From contig NZ_JBLWTD010000020.1 of assembly GCF_048270265.1 (NCBI RefSeq), forward strand, positions 1-55,934: 55,934 nt of DNA, in the 5' to 3' direction. Position 1 is the stretch's first letter, and every line of letters begins with the position of its first letter. Positions 53,831 to 55,934 of the stretch are shown one piece after another. The translations under genes and the position numbers were made by a program. The notes under the pieces are model-generated. The model was not told where the DNA came from. It saw only the letters and a list, made by a program, of their open reading frames with translations, and searched no databases. The DNA comes from Maricaulis sp048270265 (lineage in GTDB: Bacteria; Pseudomonadota; Alphaproteobacteria; Caulobacterales; Maricaulaceae).

Positions 53831-54238
53831 ATGGAAGAGCACGATCCCTGGCGCCCATATGTGCGCATCGAGTCGGTCGATCCCCGGATGAGCTGGGGCC
53901 GTTGGGCCGGCGTGGCCTTGGGGGTCATCATGATCATCGTGCTGATCGTCCTGCCGGTCTGGATGGCGAAGTTTCAGGCCGCGCTTGTGCCCTGCGGCGA
54001 GTTGCGCACCGGTCTGGTCGAGCTGTCGGCGCTGCGGATCGATTCCGCTTCGCGCGGTTCAGTCCGCAGAATCTGGACCACGCGCGTCCGCTTTCCCGAG
54101 GGCGATAGCGTCACCCTGAGGCAGTCGCTGCCGAATGTACATCGCGGCGACCGCGTCACGCTCCAGGACCTGTGCCATCCGACGGGCGGCAATGTGCTGC
54201 GCCAGCGTGTGACGGCGATCGAGCATATCGGTCATTGA
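53831..54238 (+). CDS. Small single-pass membrane protein between the palindromic elements
   Basis: A 135-residue protein with a polar N-terminus, one strong membrane helix (about 27-47, WAGVALGVIMIIVLIVLPVW) and a C-terminal OB-like basic domain (LRIDSASRGSVRRIWTTRVR onwards). No family recognised. It starts at ATG 53831, immediately after a partial copy of the thiC end, with a TGATG-like overlap. The position between two repeat copies suggests it moved in or was bracketed by them. Confidence 0.75.
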   Translation: MEEHDPWRPYVRIESVDPRMSWGRWAGVALGVIMIIVLIVLPVWMAKFQAALVPCGELRTGLVELSALRIDSASRGSVRRIWTTRVRFPEGDSVTLRQSLPNVHRGDRVTLQDLCHPTGGNVLRQRVTAIEHIGH

Positions 54239-54249
54239 GCCGGGCTCGA

Positions 54250-54340
54250 TTGACGCGCTGAGGGGCTGGCACCTTGGGTGCCTGTGCCGGAGAAGACTCC
54301 GTTTTCCCATGGGACGCGTACCAGAGGTACACGTCCCTCG
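54250..54340. repeat. Palindromic element, copy 2
   Basis: About 90 bp, about 90% identical to 53711-53800, in the same orientation. It has GGCACC-TTG-GGTGCC (loop differs, stem kept) and GGGACGCGTACC with GGTACACGTCCC (11 of 12 matching). Confidence 0.85.
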
Positions 54341-54349
54341 CGTAGCTGG

Positions 54350-54437
54350 CATGGCGGAGAAGGCGGCGGAGTTTCGCGAGAAGGGTGGGGAGATTTATTT
54401 GAGCGAGGACGGGAGCGTGAGGGAGGCGATTGATCGA
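54350..54437 (+). pseudogene. Duplicated thiC 3' end fragment
   Basis: This fragment, in frame, reads MAEKAAEFREKGGEIYLSED..., matching the last part of ThiC (MAEKAAEFREKGGEIYLSES...). It has no start, no stop after the homologous end and is too short to be a gene. It is a direct repeat of 53627-53714, separated from it by about 640 bp. The rest of 54238-54645 holds nothing else I recognise. Confidence 0.88.
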
Positions 54438-54645
54438 TGGGGGCGGAGAGCGTGCGGATTAGAGGCCGAAACTTCCGGGCCAGATCAGAGTGCCCACGTA
54501 GGATTGAAGTTCTGTTTCCATCGCTTGGCGGCGGCCCACCTGAACTAAGACCGATTGCTGGCTCTACTTGGCAAATATTCCGTGCAGCTCTTGCTTGCTC
54601 ACTTTTGGTCCCCATATGTTTCTCGACGTAGCTGGGGGCTGAACA

Positions 54646-55683
54646 ATGCCAAAGCGTTTTCCTTGGAAGAGTAATTTCCGCAAAATCCCGACGTTTGTGC
54701 AGAACGCACTTAATGACATTGACGGCGATCTCATCGCCGTTGCCGCGACCAAAAAGATCAAACGTGAGGAACTTGAAGCGGGGCAGTACTGCCACGTTGG
54801 ATTGAGTATAGACGGCTCCTCCATCATCGCCGCTGGTCCAACTCAACCGCCTGCTGACGCTGGAAAGTGGTCTGAGCGAAACGCGCATGGTTGGGACCGT
54901 AAGCGCAAAGATTGGCCGATGGTCCAAAAGACATGGACTTTCGAGTCACCAAACTTTGGGGACGGTGCGCGCAACGGATGGACGATGCACTCACGGACGA
55001 AAGACGTCTATCAGCACCAAACTTTCGAGCCGCAGGGCATGACCATCGAAGCAAGTGTGCTGGAAGATAAAGGCGGCGAGCACGTGGTGGTCAAATTCTC
55101 TCTCTCGCCCATGCTTAGCCGGGATATGGCCGAATTCGACTTGATGCTGCTTTGGGCGATTAACGTCCTGCAAGAGAATACGGGCGTCACTGGCGTGTTC
55201 GCAAGCAACGCCACGCGTGAAGAATACGTTTCAACCGTCACCCTAGACTGGCAGATTTTCCCACCGGGCACCGCTGACGAAGTGGTTGCTCGCTTGCTGG
55301 GGTCGGCGTATCCGATGAATGCGCCCGACTTCGAGAAAGGTGTTCGTGATCGGGTGCGATTGTTCGAGGGGTTCGAGCCGAAAGCCTACATCCGCGGTCA
55401 GGGGGGCTTTGGCTCGTATTTTGGTGCACAGTTCGCTGACGATTTAGTCGTGTTCGAGAATCTCAAATACGGCAACGCAGTCTATTTGCTGTATCAAGAT
55501 TGGGACGAAGCGTCGCAACGGTCGCGGCTCGATCTTCTACGTGATCAGGACGCACACTTTGATCGCGTAGTGCATACTGATGGATGGCAAGATAGGCTCA
55601 CATCGCTTCTGCACGATAAGCTCTTTGAGCGCGGCCTAAGGCGGCGGCGGCGTGGCTATCGATCGAAGCTTCGCGGTCGCTGA
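54646..55683 (+). CDS. Uncharacterised protein of atypical composition
   Basis: A 345-residue protein with no signal peptide or membrane helix, rich in charged and aromatic residues. The last third, with the YGNAVYLLYQDWDEASQRSR segment, is the most conserved-looking stretch, and a basic RRRRRGYRSKLRGR tail ends it. I do not recognise a family. Codon use is visibly less GC-biased than all the neighbouring genes, so it is probably transferred. It lies 209 bp after the thiC-end fragment. The ATG at 54646 has a GGGGGCTGA upstream. Function unknown. Confidence 0.85.
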   Translation: MPKRFPWKSNFRKIPTFVQNALNDIDGDLIAVAATKKIKREELEAGQYCHVGLSIDGSSIIAAGPTQPPADAGKWSERNAHGWDRKRKDWPMVQKTWTFESPNFGDGARNGWTMHSRTKDVYQHQTFEPQGMTIEASVLEDKGGEHVVVKFSLSPMLSRDMAEFDLMLLWAINVLQENTGVTGVFASNATREEYVSTVTLDWQIFPPGTADEVVARLLGSAYPMNAPDFEKGVRDRVRLFEGFEPKAYIRGQGGFGSYFGAQFADDLVVFENLKYGNAVYLLYQDWDEASQRSRLDLLRDQDAHFDRVVHTDGWQDRLTSLLHDKLFERGLRRRRRGYRSKLRGR

Positions 55684-55773
55684 CTTGTTGAGGGAATCTG
55701 GAATGGGAAAAGCGGGGGCACACATCTACTTCTAGCCTCCCCACCCCCCACCAAAACCCCATGCCGAGAGTCC

Positions 55774-55854
55774 GCCTCAGGGGACAGGCGCGGTCAAGGG
55801 CGCCGCAGGCGCCGCTCCGCGGTTTCACCCTTGACCGCGCCTGTCCCCTGAGGC
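55774..55854. repeat. Long perfect inverted repeat (27-bp arms)
   Basis: Arms 55774-55800 and 55828-55854 are perfectly complementary over 27 bp (left arm begins GCCTCAGGGGACAGGCG), with a 27-nt loop that has its own GGCGCC palindromes. It is much longer than a usual terminator and is 90 bp past the last gene. No gene lies in 55684-55934. Confidence 0.93.
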
Positions 55855-55934
55855 CCTTTGGCTGGCAAGGGGTTTATGGGTTGGCCTCGCCCAGGCGGGC
55901 GGCTTTCTGACTCAACCCTGCGGCGCGCGCCTGG

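Noticed and set aside
54437..54645. Small open frames between the thiC fragment and the orphan gene
   Set aside because: They are short, have no ribosome site and no family; the region looks like rearranged non-coding DNA.

Overview
The window is a GC-rich, gene-dense stretch of an alphaproteobacterial chromosome from a draft assembly, with 10-N runs at 25977-25986 and 40706-40715. A PodJ-type polarity factor, CtrA-type TTAA-N7-TTAAC sites and GANTC (CcrM) motifs near cell-cycle-type genes point to a dimorphic or stalked lineage (Caulobacterales/Maricaulales-like). Genus is inference. There are no rRNA genes, no tRNA I could recognise, no CRISPR array and no intact transposase or integrase.

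Layout. 1-9.4 kb: cytochrome P450, a TPR protein, an S24-type regulator that has lost its protease dyad, DUF952-pyrD, then a minus-strand run (MATE exporter, DCC protein, two overlapping PaaI-type thioesterases, a degenerate response regulator, a small membrane protein, an MscS channel). 9.6-15 kb: a solitary HsdR-N-type nuclease-domain protein, an unknown helical protein, and the ligase-associated DNA-damage pair (Lhr-like helicase plus PdeM). 15-22.4 kb (minus): podJ followed closely by a TauE/SafE exporter and a TIGR02186 protein, then a secreted protein with an acidic 20-residue repeat tail. 22.5-30.7 kb (plus): a fatty-acid/acyl-CoA degradation cluster of MerR regulator, two acyl-CoA dehydrogenases, a composition-outlier membrane protein, a PaiB-like protein, a thiolase and a FadB-like multifunctional enzyme. 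31-44 kb: GST, LysR, lipoprotein, TPR protein with a perfect CtrA box, thiD, EamA transporter, two divergent class V aminotransferases (the second SerC), a PagL-like deacylase, a PIG-L deacetylase broken by an assembly gap, and purA. 43-51 kb: an APC-like permease, an M61-like PDZ metallopeptidase, an acyltransferase, three tandem paralogous membrane PH-domain proteins and two tandem paralogous secreted proteins.

51-56 kb: a TPP riboswitch (about 50924-51007) lies directly ahead of a YjbR/MmcQ gene and a small membrane gene that run into thiC, so these two uncharacterised genes appear to be thiamine-controlled. Downstream of thiC, the thiC 3' end is duplicated about 720 bp away, and two copies of a palindromic ~90-bp element bracket a small membrane gene. 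An atypical-composition orphan gene and a 27-bp-arm inverted repeat follow. This thiC-proximal stretch is the most accessory-looking part of the window; the most distinctive regulatory features are the dead S24 regulator, the cell-cycle-type sites and the riboswitch operon.
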